A stretch of 64,000 nucleotides of DNA from assembly GCA_020226215.1 (NCBI GenBank), contig CM035235.1:74177283-74241282 (forward strand). Direction: 5' to 3'. Shown here piece by piece: positions 61,761 through 64,000 of this stretch (position 1 is the stretch's first letter; each line of letters begins with the position of its first letter). The stretch is from Sindora glabra (lineage: Eukaryota > Streptophyta > Magnoliopsida > Fabales > Fabaceae). The position numbers and the translations under genes are program-made. The notes below the pieces were generated by a model that was not told the origin of the DNA, ran no database searches, and was given only the letters and a program-made list of their open reading frames with translations.

Positions 61761-63180
61761 TTTTCATTGAGTCTATTTATTTCTCCGTTGCTTTCTTCTA
61801 ATGTTTCTTTGAAGGGCAACTTAGAGCCTCTTAAACTATTCTTAGCCCTTTTTCATCTTAAAGAGTAGTCTTAAGAGCTAATCCCTCAATTGAAAAGCAT
61901 CTTTTGGATATACTTCCTCTTTTACTTTTCTATAGTGGGGTTCCTTATATTATATCATCTTTGAATATAGGGCTCTCACTTATTCTCTCAAACCTCCCAC
62001 TTAGATTGGCAGGTACTCTATGAGAGCTCGCACTCAGATAAGATGGGTAAGATTCAATGTTATCCACTTGATCTTATAACTCATAAAAAGATCAAGTGCA
62101 ATCAATTTCTCCTTTATTAGGAAATTCACTTTCTAAAAATATGACATCTCTTGATTCAAGTTTTGTTATTGTTCTATCCTCGTTTTCACTAATTAAACAT
62201 ATCCCTTAGATAATTTTGAATATTTTATAAAGATACATTTTTTCCCTCTTGGACTTAATTTTTCATATCTATGAGAAGTATCATGGATATATACAGCAGA
62301 CCCCCATGGTCTGAGAATGCTCAAATCAGGTTTATGCTTTGTCTAAGAATACTCAGTTCATAAGGTGTAAATGTAACAAACTTCGAGGGCACACGATTAA
62401 GTATTAAAGTAGTTATTAATATGATATCTGCTCAATATGAAAATGGTAGATTAGCCTTTGCCATAATTGACTTAAGCATGTTTAGAAGAGTTCTATTTCT
62501 TTTCTTAGCTACTCAATTTTATTATGGAGTGCTAGGAATTGTCAATTGTCTCATTATCCCTTTTTATTCATATAGCTCTTTAAATTGTTCGAATAAATAT
62601 TCACATCTATGATCAGTCCTAAGTGCTTTAATTTTCTTATCCATTTGATTTTCAACTTCATTTAAATAATGTCTGAAACATTCTAATGCTTCTGACTTAT
62701 GTGAAATCAAATAGATATAACTGTATCGTGAGTAATCATCAATGAAAGTGATAAAGTATCAAGCTCTGTGTCTTGCCCTCACACTTAAATGACCACATAT
62801 ATCGAAGTGAATTAATTGTAATGGAGCTTCTGCCCTAATCCCTTTTTCAAATGATTTTCTAGTTGCTTTACTAACTAGATAATATTCACACAAGGACATC
62901 ACCAATTTCAAAATTGGACCTAGCAATCCTTCTTTTGCTAATTTAATAATTCTATTTTGATTTATATGTCCTAGCTTAGTGTGTCAAATGTCCATATCAA
63001 CATTAAATTGGAAGTGAAAATGGTAAAGTAATTGAAAGCAACATTGTTAATAACTTCCAAAATGACAAATCCGTCAGAAATGAAGCTAGAACTATAAAAT
63101 ACATTATCTTTAAAAATGTCTGCAACATTGTCATGAAAATTAACTAAAAATTTGAAAGTAAGTAAGGAACAAATAGAAAC
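61761..63180 (-). pseudogene. Copia 3 integrase and linker remnant
   Basis: Heavily decayed. Minus-strand pieces such as FITFIDDYSRYSYIYLIS (about 62705-62760) identify the integrase core with a catalytic Asp. No long frame survives. Confidence 0.7.
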
Positions 63181-63186
63181 TAAAAT

Positions 63187-63514
63187 TCATCGAATGTTAG
63201 ATGCATAAAGTACATCATGTAGGATTAAGATTCTTCCTCTATGCAAATCCAATTTGTATATATCAATGCCTTTGACCTTAATCATCACGTTGTTTCCAAC
63301 GTAAATCCATCTGCTTTGACTTGACAAACGATGGTATTCTATGTAGGATCCTCGATCTTTACTCACATGGTATATGGCACCTGAATCCAAAATTCACAAA
63401 GAATGAGATTCTTTTAGGAAAATAATATTAGAAACATATGAAAAATGTTTAAAATTAGTGTCCAATAATACCTTGTTTTGTTCATTTTGCTGAGTCCAAT
63501 CTCGAGCAAAATGA
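63187..63514 (-). pseudogene. Copia 3 zinc knuckle, protease and pre-integrase remnant
   Basis: Reads DSGAIYHVSKDRGSYIEY (protease D-S-G site) and VGNNVMIKVKGIDIYKLDLH. Upstream, HFARDWTQQNEQNK is the end of a gag CCHC knuckle with its last Cys changed to Trp. Copia 3 is cut here by the LTR at 63515. Confidence 0.8.
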
Positions 63515-64000
63515 TGTTGGGATCGGGAGCCATACGAGCGCAGCAGAATAAACCGATCCCAGCCAATGGATCCATGCAAAATGTTAAATTAGAATGTAGG
63601 ATTCAGGTTATACCTTTATATGATTTCAGATTTTGTTCGTTGATCACCTCTTCGACTTCCTTTCTGTTAAAGACTCCGAGGTGTCCACACAAACCAGTAG
63701 ATCACTAATGAACGTCCTCACGATCACTAGTTGGAATTCGTCTCTTTAGCCTTGTAGTGCTAGCTATGTCTCTTCAAAGATTATGGTCAAGGAGAGGTAC
63801 TAGGATTTTTCTATGCTGTATGGGATGCGTGAATAATGAATCAATCTTATTATTATCTAACAAGCTTATTTAAATAGGAGCATAGAAAATCCTAACTAAT
63901 TTGGGCTTTAGTCTATGTATAATTATAGGCTTATTATTGGGCCTTATAATTATAACATAGAATTCCCAAGTATTAGGCCCAAACAATTTGTCCATTAATT
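63515..64000 (-). mobile_element. LTR of another retrotransposon, incomplete at window edge
   Basis: TGTTGGGATCGGGAGCCATA starts abruptly within the Copia 3 gag knuckle. The sequence has LTR character like the solo LTRs (TGTTGGGA... tip with a nearby GGATCCATGCAAAATG block). The candidate left duplication AATGA (63510-63514) cannot be tested because the right end is outside. Minus orientation is inferred by analogy. Confidence 0.65.

Overview
The window is AT-rich nuclear DNA of a flowering plant, most likely a dicot. The evidence is plant Ty1/copia retrotransposons, Stowaway/MULE/hAT-type repeats, TATA-box promoters, GT-AG introns and long AT and GT microsatellites. I see no rRNA, tRNA, CRISPR array, organellar insert or large cellular gene. 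Species cannot be named from the sequence alone.

The main content is an array of two unrelated families of very small genes, interleaved and all on the minus strand. Family A encodes proteins of about 45-106 residues with a Ser/Asn-rich N-terminus and up to four copies of a short motif resembling VY-N-S-x-G-x-x-IGY. Members are A1 (1-92, cut by the window edge), A2 (6471-6792, frameshifted in a G14 run), a remnant (13621-13705), A3 (18726-19025, intact), A4 (26011-26199, shortened) and A5 (39383-39514, truncated). Family B encodes 47-50 residue peptides starting MSSSKTINIKNVLCPTTQP and ending in a basic tail. Members are B1 (2942-3085, intact), B2 (16205-16357, intact), two remnants (about 27235-27320 and 40535-40622) and B3 (45054-50041, broken by a retrotransposon). 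Both families share a layout of TATA box, single coding exon, stop codon, and an intron just after the stop. I recognise neither family.

The array grew by segmental duplication. About 95-4729 matches 13700-17990, with partial copies at 9535-10350 and 19540-19860. About 5440-7160 matches 23440-26900 and 37540-40200. About 10690-12360 matches 29115-30135. About 22260-29110 matches 30150-42410. Comparing copies gives empty sites for several insertions: a MULE-like MITE (1460-1606), a Helitron-like end (4730), a 663-bp insertion (23759-24421) and a Copia element (31241-37464).

The right third is mostly transposon debris: Copia 1 (31241-37464, minus), a hAT-like element (43742-44638) in the B3 intron, Copia 2 (45147-50030, plus) inside the B3 coding exon, two solo LTRs of one family (50320-52019 and 57841-59515), a decayed Copia 3 (about 60040-63514, minus), and an LTR starting at 63515 that cuts Copia 3 and runs off the end. 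All retroelement reading frames are broken. The stretch 52020-57840 holds AT-rich repeats and one unrecognised decayed coding remnant.
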